Part shown: positions 43,439-52,288 of the stretch, one piece after another
Layout: each line of letters begins with the position of its first letter
Position numbering within the stretch: position 1 is the stretch's first letter
The notes under the pieces: model-generated
Seen by the model: the letters and a program-made list of their open reading frames with translations, nothing else
What the model was told of the DNA's origin: nothing
The model's database searches: none
Program-made: the position numbers and the translations under genes
Source: Planctomyces sp. SH-PL62
Lineage (GTDB): Bacteria; Planctomycetota; Planctomycetia; Planctomycetales; Planctomycetaceae
Direction: 5' to 3'
DNA: 61,876 nt
Assembly: GCA_945893075.1 (NCBI GenBank)
Contig: CAMDDX010000003.1
Span: 1-61,876, forward strand

Positions 43439-45028
43439 TTATTCGTACCTTAGCGCTTCGACCGGGTGTAGCCGGGCGGCTCGGCGAGCGGGGAGGACGC
43501 TGGCCAGGACGGCGATCGTTACGGCGGCGAGTGCCACCCACACCACCATCGTGGGGCTGACGTCCGTCGGAATGTTGGGGAAGTAATAGATCGTCTCGTC
43601 GAAGATTTTGCGGCCGGTCAGCCAAGACAGCCCCTTCTCGATCTTGTCGATGTAGTTCACAAACAGCAGCCCAATCGCGACACCGACTCCGCTGCCGACC
43701 ACGCCGAGCGCCAAGCCATACGACAGGAAGATCGTCATCACGCCGCGTGAGCTGGCTCCGAGCGCTTTGAGGATGCCGATGTCGCGCGTCTTCTCGACGA
43801 CGATCATGTAGAAGATCGCCAGGATGCCGAAGCCGGCGACGGTGATGATCAGGAACAGCAGCACGTTGAGGATCGCTTTTTCGATCTCGACGGCGGCCAG
43901 CAGCGGACCTTGCTTCTGCTCCCAGGTGCGGACGGAGAACAGGCCCGGCGGCAACGCGGCTTGCAGGCGTCGCACGACTTCGGCCGCGCGGTCGTAGTTT
44001 TTCAGTTTGATTTGGATCGACGTGATCGCTCCGTCGTTGTTGTCGGGGTCGATCATGCCGCGGACTCGTTGCAGCTCTTCCAGGTTGCAGAAGACGAGAT
44101 TGCTGTCGTACTCGCTCATGCCGCTTTTGAAGACGTCCACAACCGTCGCGTGAAAGCGGACAGGTTCGGGACGACCGGCCGAGATCGTGCTGATCATCAC
44201 GTCGTCGCCGGGGCGGACAATCCGCATGACCTTCCTCTGCTTGCCTTCTTCGTCGTAGTAGACGAACTCGATCAGTCCCGCTCCGACGAACACCCGCGCA
44301 GGCTGCGGGGCGGCCTGATCGACTTCGACGACGGGATGCTGGCCCGTCGTGAAGTCAGGAGCCGTGTCCTTCAGAGCGGCACTGGGCACCGGATCGGCGA
44401 AGGGGTTCACGATCGCAGCGGGGGCGTCGTCATCGCTGGCTCCCGCTTCCGGTTTCGCTCGGCCTTGTTCCCACTTTCGCTTCTCGATGTATTCCTGCTG
44501 CAGCTTGATGTGGTGGCGGCGGTACTCCATCGCCTCGGCGGTCAGTTCCCAACTGGGGGGTTCGTTCGGCAAGCGGAGAGGTTCGCGGACGACGATTTTG
44601 TCTTCCTTAATTTCCTGATAACTGTCGAGGCTGTTTTGAAACACCCCTGCGTCCGGACTGACCTTGGCTCGCGTCAACGGGTCAATGCCGACGAGCTGCA
44701 CGGTCTTCATCACCGACTGCCCTCGATAGTCGTAGGTCATCATGCCGTAGATTTCGACCATCGCAGCCATCGAGTCGATGTCGTCGCCACCGACTTCGCG
44801 GATGATCTGCATCCAGCGTTCGGGGTCGTGGACGCCGTCCAGGCTGTTGGTCTCGACGACCACGTCCGAGAGGATCGCGTGAATCCGGTTCCGCATCTCG
44901 GTGCCGAAGCCGGACATGACACTGTTGACCACAATCATCGTGGCCACACCCAGCATCACGCTGATGATGCTGGCGAGCGCGATAAACCGCGTTCGCAAAT
45001 ACCGTACGCTGAGCAACAGCTTATACAT
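43439..45028 (-). CDS. FtsX-like ABC permease (LolC/LolE type)
   Basis: About 529 residues. The start MYKLLLSVRYLRTRFIALASIISVMLGVATMIVVNSVMSGF is the first membrane helix and conserved region of LolC/E proteins. A long periplasmic domain of about 330 residues follows, then three C-terminal helices of the FtsX fold (LNVLLFLIITVAGFGILAIFYMIV; KALGASSRGVMTIFL; MVVWVALAAVTIAVLASVLPARRAARLHPVEALRYE). With the adjacent LolD-like ATPase it probably extracts lipoproteins. ATG 45028 has AAAGGA eight bases upstream; the frame is open further upstream only through a palindrome. Confidence 0.92.
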   Translation of the reverse strand: MYKLLLSVRYLRTRFIALASIISVMLGVATMIVVNSVMSGFGTEMRNRIHAILSDVVVETNSLDGVHDPERWMQIIREVGGDDIDSMAAMVEIYGMMTYDYRGQSVMKTVQLVGIDPLTRAKVSPDAGVFQNSLDSYQEIKEDKIVVREPLRLPNEPPSWELTAEAMEYRRHHIKLQQEYIEKRKWEQGRAKPEAGASDDDAPAAIVNPFADPVPSAALKDTAPDFTTGQHPVVEVDQAAPQPARVFVGAGLIEFVYYDEEGKQRKVMRIVRPGDDVMISTISAGRPEPVRFHATVVDVFKSGMSEYDSNLVFCNLEELQRVRGMIDPDNNDGAITSIQIKLKNYDRAAEVVRRLQAALPPGLFSVRTWEQKQGPLLAAVEIEKAILNVLLFLIITVAGFGILAIFYMIVVEKTRDIGILKALGASSRGVMTIFLSYGLALGVVGSGVGVAIGLLFVNYIDKIEKGLSWLTGRKIFDETIYYFPNIPTDVSPTMVVWVALAAVTIAVLASVLPARRAARLHPVEALRYE

Positions 45029-45154
45029 CGCCAATCCTTTGGCTGGGGAATCCTGAATTCGCGCCGACGTCGCAAGGGGCGGGAGTCTAGGCCATGAGTG
45101 AAACTCGCAGAAGAGCGATTCGTCGTGGCTTGGCAGGTCAATTTGAAGACAATG

Positions 45155-45248
45155 GAAAATGAGAAATGGAGAATGAAAAATGAAAAATGCTAAGTGTGGG
45201 CAACACTCGGAGCATTTTTCATTTTTTATTCTCCATTTCTCATTCTTC
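45155..45248. repeat. A/T-rich palindrome that supplies a stop codon
   Basis: Arms 45155-45191 and 45211-45248 pair almost perfectly (units like GAAATGGAGAATGAAAAATG). The hydrolase gene on the minus strand ends at 45240 within the right arm, so its last residues (NEE) and stop come from the repeat. Confidence 0.92.
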
Positions 45249-46220
45249 ATTCCTCCGAGATTCCTCGCGCGGAATCGGCTGTGGGTCGCCGTTCTCGCGG
45301 AGCTTGCCGGTTTGCAGAAAGCGAACTGTCGCCGCATGTGCGGTGGCGTTGCGGTTCAAGGCGAGGTGCAGCGACTCGACGTACAAGTAATCGGCGGCTC
45401 CGGCCAGTCGCGTGCTGGCCACGCTGACGATGCCGTCGTCGTCGCCGGGGATCAGCGGATTGATCCCGTTGGGAGGATGACCTCCGGCGATCACAGCGAA
45501 CTCGATATCCGGCTTCGGCAGCTTGAGGAGGAAGCCGGCTTGATCGGTAATGAGCTGCTGTCCGGCGGGGCCGAAGATCGTTTTGAAAACCAGGTTGGCT
45601 TTGTCGCGAGCCAGGTCGGCCATCTCCGCACCATTCTGAGGCGAGCCGACCAAGACCAGCCGATTCAGCCGCTCGTCGCGATGCTTGGCTCGGTACGCAC
45701 GAGCGACAACTCCGCCCATGCTGTGCGCGACGATGTGCAGCCGCTCGATCCCTTCCAGCGATTCGATGACTTGATGCAGGTACTCGGCCGAGGCGTCGAG
45801 ATCCACGCGTGTGCTGGGATAGTCGAACGGGAACACGTGCAAGCCGGCCTTCTCCAGCGGCTCCCGATAGGCGGCCATCGACTTCGACGAGCGCGTGATG
45901 CCGTGAACCAGCAAGACTCCGTCGCCGGACATCTTCGGCAGTTTCTTCTCGCGCTTGATCTCGTCGAGCTGGGCCTGGCATTGTTCGCGCGTGCCCCAGG
46001 CGTGCCGCACGTCGTCGCCGTCGATCAGCCGGAAGTGCTCGGTGAGCGCGTTTTGCTGGATGCGCCAGCCGTGAAAGTGAGCGACGTCCCCCCAAAACTG
46101 TTGACCGCCGAGCGTCTTGGTCGGAACGTTGAGATTGGGAGGTTCTTCCTGAGCGAACAGCGTTGCCGCCGTGAGCAGAGAAAGGGTCATTGCGACGCGA
46201 ACCAAGCAGCGGGGAATCAT
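45240..46220 (-). CDS. Exported alpha/beta-hydrolase (lipase-like)
   Basis: 326 residues. Signal peptide MIPRCLVRVAMTLSLLTAATLFA. The fold is recognised from VLLVHGITRSSKSM (oxyanion strand), the nucleophile elbow VAHSMGGVVARAYRA with Ser in G-x-S-x-G form (HSMGG), and an Asp/His in the C-terminal half (PGDDDGIVSVAST and ESLHLALN). It resembles acetyltransferase/triacylglycerol lipase-type hydrolases of unknown substrate. The C-terminal residues lie in a repeat arm. The reading direction is opposite to the following aldose epimerase gene. Confidence 0.9.
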   Translation of the reverse strand: MIPRCLVRVAMTLSLLTAATLFAQEEPPNLNVPTKTLGGQQFWGDVAHFHGWRIQQNALTEHFRLIDGDDVRHAWGTREQCQAQLDEIKREKKLPKMSGDGVLLVHGITRSSKSMAAYREPLEKAGLHVFPFDYPSTRVDLDASAEYLHQVIESLEGIERLHIVAHSMGGVVARAYRAKHRDERLNRLVLVGSPQNGAEMADLARDKANLVFKTIFGPAGQQLITDQAGFLLKLPKPDIEFAVIAGGHPPNGINPLIPGDDDGIVSVASTRLAGAADYLYVESLHLALNRNATAHAATVRFLQTGKLRENGDPQPIPREESRRNEE

Positions 46221-46320
46221 CGGAGTTCCACCTCAAAGAGTCGCCGGCCGTGACTTCCGGACGCGGGTTGGTTTTCGGATCGTTGCGGACGTGTTATGAA
46301 AGCTATCTGGAATCGACCTG

Positions 46321-46415
46321 TGCGCGAATCCGTGTCATCCGTGAAATCCGTGTTCTCTCGATACTGTCCACACCCGGAAAAGCACACGGATGACGCGGAC
46401 ACCACGGATCGACAC
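46321..46415. repeat. ATCCGTGT-type imperfect palindrome
   Basis: Contains AATCCGTGTCATCCGTGAAA on the left and CACGGATGACGCGGACACCA on the right, pairing imperfectly. Third member of the family. Confidence 0.75.
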
Positions 46416-46491
46416 TTCGCGATTCGGCAATCTGATTCACCAGTGAAGCATCCAATCTCAGTTGAGGCGCTAGATCAAACAAGGAGTGATC

Positions 46492-47457
46492 ATGTCTGTG
46501 ATCTCATTGACCGATCCGAATTCAGGCTCAAACGTACTGATTGCTCCGCATCTGGGTTTCAATGCCTTCGAGTTCACGGCGCAGGTGCGCGATTGGAAAA
46601 TCCGCGTGCTGGACTCGGACCCGGCCTTTGCCTCCGGCACGCTAAAGCCGAGCCGGTATGGCATTCCGATTCTGTTTCCTTTCCCGAATCGCATTCGGGG
46701 CGGACGCTTCACTTGGGACGGTCGCGAGTACGTCATCCCGGCTGAGTCTGGTCGGCATGACGCGATGGGCAACGCGATTCACGGCTTCTGTCTGGATCGG
46801 CCTTGGCGAGTCACCTCGCAAGGGGAGCGATTCGCGGTCGGACAGTTTCAGTTGTCGGTCGATGCTCCGGATCGACGCAGCTTCTGGCCCGCCGACTTCA
46901 TTCTGGAGTTTCGATACGAAGTACGAGCCAACACGCTGCGTTGCGACATTCGCATCGAGAACCCCGACAAGGTTCCGTTGCCGTGGGGCTTGGGCACGCA
47001 CCCGTACTTCCACCTGCCGCTGGACGAGACCAGTCAGCCGGAGCGCTGCATGGTGCAAGTCCCCGCCGCTCGCGAATGGGTGCTGATTGACGGAGTCCCG
47101 ACCGGAGAGATCCGCGAAGTCTCTCCCGAAAAAGACCTCCGCGCGGGTGAGTACTTCGACGTGCTGAAGCTCGACGATGTGCTGACCGATGTGGAAATCG
47201 TGGACGGTGTCTCCACCTACGCGATCTTCGACGAAGCGGCCGGACTGCAAATGGTGCATCGCAGCGGCGCGGAATTTCGCGAGTGCGTGGTCTTCACTCC
47301 ACCGAACCGGCCGTGCGTGTGCATGGAGCCCTACACCTGCGCGACGGATGCGATCAACCTGCAAGCGCGCGGCGTGGATGCCGGCCTGCGAGTGCTTCCG
47401 CCAGGAGGGCAGGCTCATTTGTGGTTTGAAATCTCGGCCAGCGCGCTGATCGTGTGA
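46492..47457 (+). CDS. Aldose 1-epimerase family protein
   Basis: 321 residues, cytoplasmic. The galactose-mutarotase beta-sandwich is indicated by PILFPFPNRIRGGRF, GNAIHGF, GTHPYFHLP (catalytic His region) and VCMEPYT (catalytic Glu). It interconverts alpha and beta anomers of a hexose or acts on a related sugar phosphate. AAGGAG lies upstream of ATG 46492. It is followed by an HEAT/TPR gene on the same strand, with a 98-bp palindrome in between. Confidence 0.93.
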   Translation: MSVISLTDPNSGSNVLIAPHLGFNAFEFTAQVRDWKIRVLDSDPAFASGTLKPSRYGIPILFPFPNRIRGGRFTWDGREYVIPAESGRHDAMGNAIHGFCLDRPWRVTSQGERFAVGQFQLSVDAPDRRSFWPADFILEFRYEVRANTLRCDIRIENPDKVPLPWGLGTHPYFHLPLDETSQPERCMVQVPAAREWVLIDGVPTGEIREVSPEKDLRAGEYFDVLKLDDVLTDVEIVDGVSTYAIFDEAAGLQMVHRSGAEFRECVVFTPPNRPCVCMEPYTCATDAINLQARGVDAGLRVLPPGGQAHLWFEISASALIV

Positions 47458-47465
47458 ACCAATTA

Positions 47466-47563
47466 GGGGTCGGGTCTACGATTTTTCGATTTTGGCGGTT
47501 ACGGTCTCTGCGAATGAATCAGCCTCTCGACCGCCAAAATCGAAAAATCGTAGACCCGACCCC
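47466..47563. repeat. 98-bp palindrome with perfect 34-bp arms, copy 2
   Basis: Arms 47466-47499 and 47530-47563 are exact reverse complements around a 30-nt loop, the same dimensions as 43331-43428. The outer 23 bases are identical to that copy; the inner 11 bases (ATTTTGGCGGT) and the loop are unrelated to it. Confidence 0.98.
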
Positions 47564-47600
47564 GGTGCGACAATCTTCCTCAGTTCAAGGCGACGGAATC

Positions 47601-50333
47601 ATGACCTGTCGAAACCTCGGTGCCTGTCTGCTGGTGTTCGCGTTCGTGTCGAGTGCGATCGCACAAGAAAAAACCGAGAAGCCCGCCGACACACCCAACG
47701 GCGAGCTGTTACGGCGATTGCTGGAGAAAGTCGATCAGCTCGACCGTGACTTGAAGACGGTGCTCAAGAACGCGCCGAAGGCGCTCCCGGAGAATCCTGC
47801 CGATCGCAAGCTGGTCGCGCTGCTCGATACGCCGGCGATCCAGACGTTTCATGTCGGAGTGCGGAACAACCAACCGGTGGAACAGCGCGTGTTCGTCGCC
47901 AAGCTGACGCTGGTCAATCTCACGCCCGATGCCAAGACGATCGAAGCGTCGCAGGTGACGCTCGACGCGGACGGCACTTCGCTGAAGAACGGAGTACTCG
48001 ATGCCACGGTGCTGAATTACTCAATCAACATCGGTCAGCAGGGCTATCAGTTAAGCCAGATCAAGCCGACGGGAACACTGAAAGTCGCGTCGGGGCAGAC
48101 CGCGACGACATGGGTGGTGTTTGGTGGCCTGCCACGCGGGCCAGGATTGCCGAAACTCAAGCTGAGCATCGCGGACGGGGACAAGCCGACGGAAATCGAC
48201 ATCAATGCGTGGGCCGCCGCGAAGTTGGATTTCTCCTCGCAGCGGCTCGGCCCGCGCGGTTGCCTGGCGTTGCTGACCATCGGCGGCGAGTTGAACTTCA
48301 TCAGCTACGGCGCACTGGTTGAAGAGTTGGAACGGCTCGCGTCGCAGAAGGTGACGCGCGCTGTCATCCGTTGGGCGGAAGGCGCTCCGGCGATTGATCT
48401 CAACCTGAGCTACCAATTCATCGGGATGGCACAGAGTCTCGGCCGCACGGATCAACAGAATCAACAACTGCCGTCGCTGCCGCAATCGTTCACGGAATTC
48501 CGGCTCGCGGAACTGCCGACCGCGAACCAGTCGCAGAGCAACTACGGCGTGAATACGTACGGTCCGGCCCCGAATCCGACCGCGGTGGCCAATGCGTCGG
48601 TCGTTCACAAAACGACGGCAGACGCGGTCATGGCCGCGCTGCGCACCGCGTATGAAGTTGTGCCGCGCAATGAACTGCTCGACGACATCCGCTCGGCCGA
48701 TTCGCTGACGCGCGCGGCCGCTCTCGCTGCGGGTGGCGGACGCTTGGCCTCCGAGCATTTGCCGCTGATCCTGCAACTCGCCGACGACAACGATGTCGCC
48801 TTGCAGAAGGCGGCCCTCGTGGCGCTGCGGCACTTCGGCGAGCCGGAAGCCATCGAAAAACTGCTCGGCTACGCCCGCAAGAATGCCGAGCCGTTAGCGT
48901 CGATGGCTATCGAGAGCCTGGCCGGGTCGCGCTACACCACCGCGCACGATGCGCTGTTGGGACTGCTCGAACGCGAAGCCGCCGAGTCGCGCAAGACGAT
49001 CGTGAAAGTGCTGGCTCAATACCCGCGCCCGATTTGGTCCGAGACGATCTACAAATACGTTCGCGATCCGCAGGGAAGCTTGGGGATCGACGGCCTGCAA
49101 GCGCTCGTCCGCGTCGGGCATCCGAAGTTGGTCGAGGTGCTCAAGGACACGCTGGACTCGCGCGACACGGCGATGCGCGAGGCGGCGTTCAACGAACTCG
49201 TGAATCAAACGGATTCGGCCAGCGAACAGATCGCGATGCAGTACACGCTGAAGCAAATGGAATCCGCGCCGCCGACTCCGGCGATGCTGGCGTTTCTGAC
49301 CAAGACCAAAGACCAAGCCTCGGTGCCGCTGCTGCTGAAACATCTGAAGAATCCCGCCACCGACCGCACAGCCCTCATCAACACACTCGCGCAGATCGGC
49401 GACCAAACCGTCGCCGACATGTTGGTCGAGCAATACGGCACGCTGCGTCCCAACGAACAAGTCGCCGTGCTGGGCATTCTCGGCCAACTCAAGTCGCCGG
49501 CGTTTCTGAAGCTGGCAACAGGAGCGCTGGAATCGCCGGACGCCAGCATCGTCAGCACGGTCTGCCAGTGGTTGCAGAACGATGCCTCTCCCGCCGCCGT
49601 GAAGCTGCTGATTCAAACGCTGGAGAAGACCACTCAGCCAAACACGATCGTTTACACAGCCAACGCTCTGGGGCAGGTCGCCACCGTGGATGCTCGCGCC
49701 GCGCTGCGCAAGGCCCGCTCCTCGAACGATCCCAACAAGCAGGCGCAGGGCCGGCAGGCGCTGATGATCCTGTATCAACGCTCGCCCGCGATGCAGTACG
49801 TCTACCAAGCTCGCGCCTACGAGCAGCAAAAGGATCACAAAGCCGCGATGGAACTCTACGACCAGGCGATCAAGACCGACGCGGAACTTCCAGACGCATT
49901 TTCCGGTCGAGCCAACGTGCTCATCCGGTTGGACAAGTACCCTGAAGCCAAAAAGGACTTCGAGAAGGCCGTCGCGCTCGATGACCTCAATCATCAGGCG
50001 GTCACCGGCCTGGGCATCTGCCTCGCCGTCGAAGGCAAATTTGAGGAAGGAATCAAGGTGGGCGAGGATCTCCGCGCGAAGTACGCGAACGACGGTTTAT
50101 ACCGCTACAACATCGCCTGCATTTACGGACGAGCAGTCGAGAAGCTCTTGAAAGACGACAAGCTCCCCGACCGCGAGAAGAAGTTGGAGAGCTATCGCCG
50201 CAAGGCTCTCGACGACCTGCGCGAATCGCAGAAGCTGGGCTACAACGACCAGGAATGGACGAAGAAAGACCCCGACCTCACCTCGCTGCACGACCTGCCC
50301 GAGTTCCAAGAACTGTCCGGCCTGAAGCCATAG
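47601..50333 (+). CDS. Exported HEAT-repeat and TPR protein
   Basis: About 910 residues. Signal peptide to SSAIAQ near residue 22. The first 330 residues form a coiled and beta-rich region with no family recognised. Residues about 350-760 are HEAT-like repeats (LLGYARKNAEPLASMAIESL; LLKHLKNPATDRTALINTLAQIGD; VLGILGQLKSPAFLKLA). The end contains two or three TPRs (AYEQQKDHKAAMELYDQAIKTDAELPDAF, LDKYPEAKKDFEKAV). The mixture suggests a periplasmic scaffold. It is followed, after a perfect palindrome, by another HEAT protein. ATG 47601 begins the signal peptide; upstream open frame lies in the palindrome. Confidence 0.87.
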   Translation: MTCRNLGACLLVFAFVSSAIAQEKTEKPADTPNGELLRRLLEKVDQLDRDLKTVLKNAPKALPENPADRKLVALLDTPAIQTFHVGVRNNQPVEQRVFVAKLTLVNLTPDAKTIEASQVTLDADGTSLKNGVLDATVLNYSINIGQQGYQLSQIKPTGTLKVASGQTATTWVVFGGLPRGPGLPKLKLSIADGDKPTEIDINAWAAAKLDFSSQRLGPRGCLALLTIGGELNFISYGALVEELERLASQKVTRAVIRWAEGAPAIDLNLSYQFIGMAQSLGRTDQQNQQLPSLPQSFTEFRLAELPTANQSQSNYGVNTYGPAPNPTAVANASVVHKTTADAVMAALRTAYEVVPRNELLDDIRSADSLTRAAALAAGGGRLASEHLPLILQLADDNDVALQKAALVALRHFGEPEAIEKLLGYARKNAEPLASMAIESLAGSRYTTAHDALLGLLEREAAESRKTIVKVLAQYPRPIWSETIYKYVRDPQGSLGIDGLQALVRVGHPKLVEVLKDTLDSRDTAMREAAFNELVNQTDSASEQIAMQYTLKQMESAPPTPAMLAFLTKTKDQASVPLLLKHLKNPATDRTALINTLAQIGDQTVADMLVEQYGTLRPNEQVAVLGILGQLKSPAFLKLATGALESPDASIVSTVCQWLQNDASPAAVKLLIQTLEKTTQPNTIVYTANALGQVATVDARAALRKARSSNDPNKQAQGRQALMILYQRSPAMQYVYQARAYEQQKDHKAAMELYDQAIKTDAELPDAFSGRANVLIRLDKYPEAKKDFEKAVALDDLNHQAVTGLGICLAVEGKFEEGIKVGEDLRAKYANDGLYRYNIACIYGRAVEKLLKDDKLPDREKKLESYRRKALDDLRESQKLGYNDQEWTKKDPDLTSLHDLPEFQELSGLKP

Positions 50334-50335
50334 CC

Positions 50336-50415
50336 GTAGGGTGGGTCGAGTCATCGAGACCCACCAAGATTTGTTCGCAACTCGCGGTGGGTCTCGATGA
50401 CTCGACCCACCCTAC
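50336..50415. repeat. Perfect 30-bp-arm palindrome
   Basis: Arms 50336-50365 and 50386-50415 are exact reverse complements (core GGGTGGGTCGAGTCATCGAG) around a 20-nt loop. It starts three bases after the stop of the HEAT/TPR gene. Confidence 0.97.
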
Positions 50416-50470
50416 ATTGGCCCAGAGCAACGACCGACCCTATTCACATTTCTGAGAGTACCCGCGACTC

Positions 50471-51553
50471 ATGGTTTGGTTTTGGCGATTGGTGCTGACG
50501 ACCGACTGGCTTCCGGCCGAGATGCGCGTGCGGGCCGCGAACAAATTGGGTGAGGCAAAAAGCCCCGGCGCGATCCGGTCTCTGATGCGAGTGCGACACC
50601 AGGGCAACACTCCCATCGCCGAGGCGGCGGTGGCGGCGATGAAGCAGATCGGCGCGGCAGCCGTCGAACCGTTACTCAAGCTACTGACTCATACCGTTCC
50701 GGCCGAACGAGCGAACGCGGCGGAGGCGCTCGGCTGGCTCGGCAAGGATGCACGTCCGGCGGTCTCGGCATTGATGGCTCGGCTGAGCGATCCGCAAACC
50801 GCCGTTCGTATCCGCGCCTGCGAAGCGCTCGGCTGCATCGGCCCCGGAGCGGTCGAGGCCGTGCCGGAATTCATGAACTGGCTCAAGGATCGCGAGCCGC
50901 GCTTGGTCGAAACCGCCGCGCGAGCGCTGGGCGGCATCGGCCCGCTGGCCAAGGACGCGCTGCCGACGCTCATCGACCAAATCACAAACTATGACAAAGC
51001 CGCGCGCGAAGCGGTGGCCGAAGCGCTCGGCAAGATCGGTTCGCTGTCACGGATCTTCGTGCCGAAACTCGCCGCGCAACTGCATCACGTCGATGCCGAC
51101 GTGCGCGAAACGATCGCACGAGCGCTGGGCGGTATCGGCTCCGAAGCGAAAGCCGCCGTTCCGATGCTCAGCGAACAACTCGGCGACGTCGATCGCGCCG
51201 TTCGCGCCGCCTGTGCGAAAGCGATCGGACAAATCGGACCGAATGCCGCCGCCGCCGTGCCGCGACTGATCGAACTCTTCAACGACAAAGACTACGGCGT
51301 GCGCGAGCACGTCGCCAAAGCCTTGGCCGGCATCGGCCCCGCCAGCGCGCCGGCCGTGCGTGGCCTGATGAAACTGCTGCAAGACGACCGAGGCAGCGTG
51401 CGGCATTCCGCCGTGGAGGCACTCGGAGCGATCGGCCCGGCCGCTCAAGAAGCCGTCGCCGCCATCAAGGCTCTCGCGGAAAAGGACAAGTACGCGATGG
51501 TTCGCGACGCCGCGACAAAAGCGCTGAGTTCGATCACGTCTGCTTCAACGTAG
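50471..51553 (+). CDS. HEAT-repeat (PBS lyase-type) protein
   Basis: 360 residues made almost entirely of 37-to-39-residue HEAT/PBS-lyase repeats, each with a variant of 'A..ALg.iG..a..AvP.L...l.D.d..VR...a'. Examples are EALGCIGPGAVEAVPEFMNWL, RALGGIGSEAKAAVPMLSEQL and KAIGQIGPNAAAAVPRLIELF, about nine in all. No signal peptide is obvious, although the first residues (MVWFWRLVL) could be an anchor. The repeats are close in sequence, indicating recent internal duplication. Its role is probably protein binding. The next gene-bearing strand is opposite and about 700 bp away. Confidence 0.9.
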   Translation: MVWFWRLVLTTDWLPAEMRVRAANKLGEAKSPGAIRSLMRVRHQGNTPIAEAAVAAMKQIGAAAVEPLLKLLTHTVPAERANAAEALGWLGKDARPAVSALMARLSDPQTAVRIRACEALGCIGPGAVEAVPEFMNWLKDREPRLVETAARALGGIGPLAKDALPTLIDQITNYDKAAREAVAEALGKIGSLSRIFVPKLAAQLHHVDADVRETIARALGGIGSEAKAAVPMLSEQLGDVDRAVRAACAKAIGQIGPNAAAAVPRLIELFNDKDYGVREHVAKALAGIGPASAPAVRGLMKLLQDDRGSVRHSAVEALGAIGPAAQEAVAAIKALAEKDKYAMVRDAATKALSSITSAST

Positions 51554-51590
51554 CCGTCCCGTTCGACGAGACGGAGCAGCACCAAGGCTG

Positions 51591-51757
51591 CGAAACTCGA
51601 TAGCCCAGGCCGACGGCCTGGGTTTGCGGACCACGATGACTCTCTCAGCCCCAACGGGGCGAAACTCGGTCACGAGAGGTCGAGTTACGCCCCGTTGGGA
51701 CTGACAACGCGTGTTGCGACGACAACCCAGGGCGATGCCCTGGGCTTTCGAGTTTCG
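51591..51757. repeat. Nested palindrome of the CAGGGC/GCCCTG family
   Basis: Outer arm 51591-51624 (CGAAACTCGATAGCCCAGG...) pairs with 51724-51757, and inner segments near 51643-51662 and 51687-51706 (GCCCCAACGGGGCG; CGCCCCGTTGGG) pair as well. Shares modules with 3018-3320 and 9865-10045. From 51758 to 51897 I see nothing further. Confidence 0.83.
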
Positions 51758-51896
51758 ACCCTTTGGGCCGGGAAACAAGAAACAAACCCCGCCCGACCAC
51801 GAGGCTTCGTCAACCGACATTTTTCATGACCCCAGGGTGACGTGGCCATCGCGGATGCTCATCACCAATTGCAGACACAATCACGTTGTGGCAAGA

Positions 51897-51933
51897 AAAA
51901 AGACTTCCGACGTCGTGATGACTTCGGAAGTCC
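51897..51933 (-). terminator. Intrinsic terminator, minus strand
   Basis: Read on the minus strand, GACTTCCGA and TCGGAAGTC form a 9-bp stem (51903-51911 with 51925-51933), immediately followed by TTTTTT. This is a canonical Rho-independent terminator. Confidence 0.75.
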
Positions 51934-52080
51934 TTGTCTTGCTAGGTCGCCGCACTCGCCAAAGTGCGGGTTCCCCGTCCGCCACGGCGGAGCAAACGCG
52001 GCGACATGTCATTTCAAGATTGGCGAACCGGCTAGGAAGCTTGATGACCCGACGTTGTTGCAAACGATTCAATTTCATTC
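51898..52080 (-). ncRNA. Candidate structured RNA ending in an intrinsic terminator
   Basis: Read on the minus strand, GTCGCCGC (51998-52005) pairs with GCGGCGAC (51946-51953), enclosing three hairpins: TCCGCC/GGCGGA (51978-51991), CGGG/CCCG (51967-51977) and GCAC/GTGC (51952-51967; partly competing with the closing stem). About ten bases later an intrinsic terminator follows. There is no reading frame with protein-like composition here. No gene follows on this strand, so a free-standing RNA rather than a riboswitch is more likely. No named RNA family was recognised; the 5' end is a guess. Confidence 0.4.
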
Positions 52081-52082
52081 TT

Positions 52083-52155
52083 GAACACTAATCCTCGCTA
52101 ATCGGCGCTAATCAAACAAAAGCCAGGACTCAGATATTAGCGAGAATTCGTGTTC
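52083..52155. repeat. Imperfect palindrome, 20-bp arms
   Basis: GAACACTAATCCTCGCTAAT at 52083-52102 pairs with 52136-52155, with three mismatches. It is AT-rich compared with the other elements. It sits just upstream of the candidate RNA. Confidence 0.7.
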
Positions 52156-52288
52156 TCAAAAGTCTTGTCGGTCTGAGGTGGAGCCTCGCTAGTTGTTGTT
52201 TCCTTCGTTCTGATTGTTGTCGCCATCGGCGTTGACGTGGTCGTTGCCGTCGCCGCCGGTGACGTTGTCGGTTCCGGAGCCGCCGACA

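Noticed and set aside
45029..45337. 103-codon extension of the FtsX-like permease
   Set aside because: It translates the palindrome 45155-45248 and lacks a ribosome site; LolC/E proteins begin at the chosen methionine.
47454..47600. Extension of the HEAT/TPR protein into the 98-bp palindrome
   Set aside because: The sequence is repeat-derived and the signal peptide begins at 47601.
51940..52010. Known riboswitch (for example the cyclic-di-AMP type) in the structured RNA region
   Set aside because: A GGACGGGGAACCCG block is suggestive, but the other conserved blocks and a downstream gene on that strand are missing.
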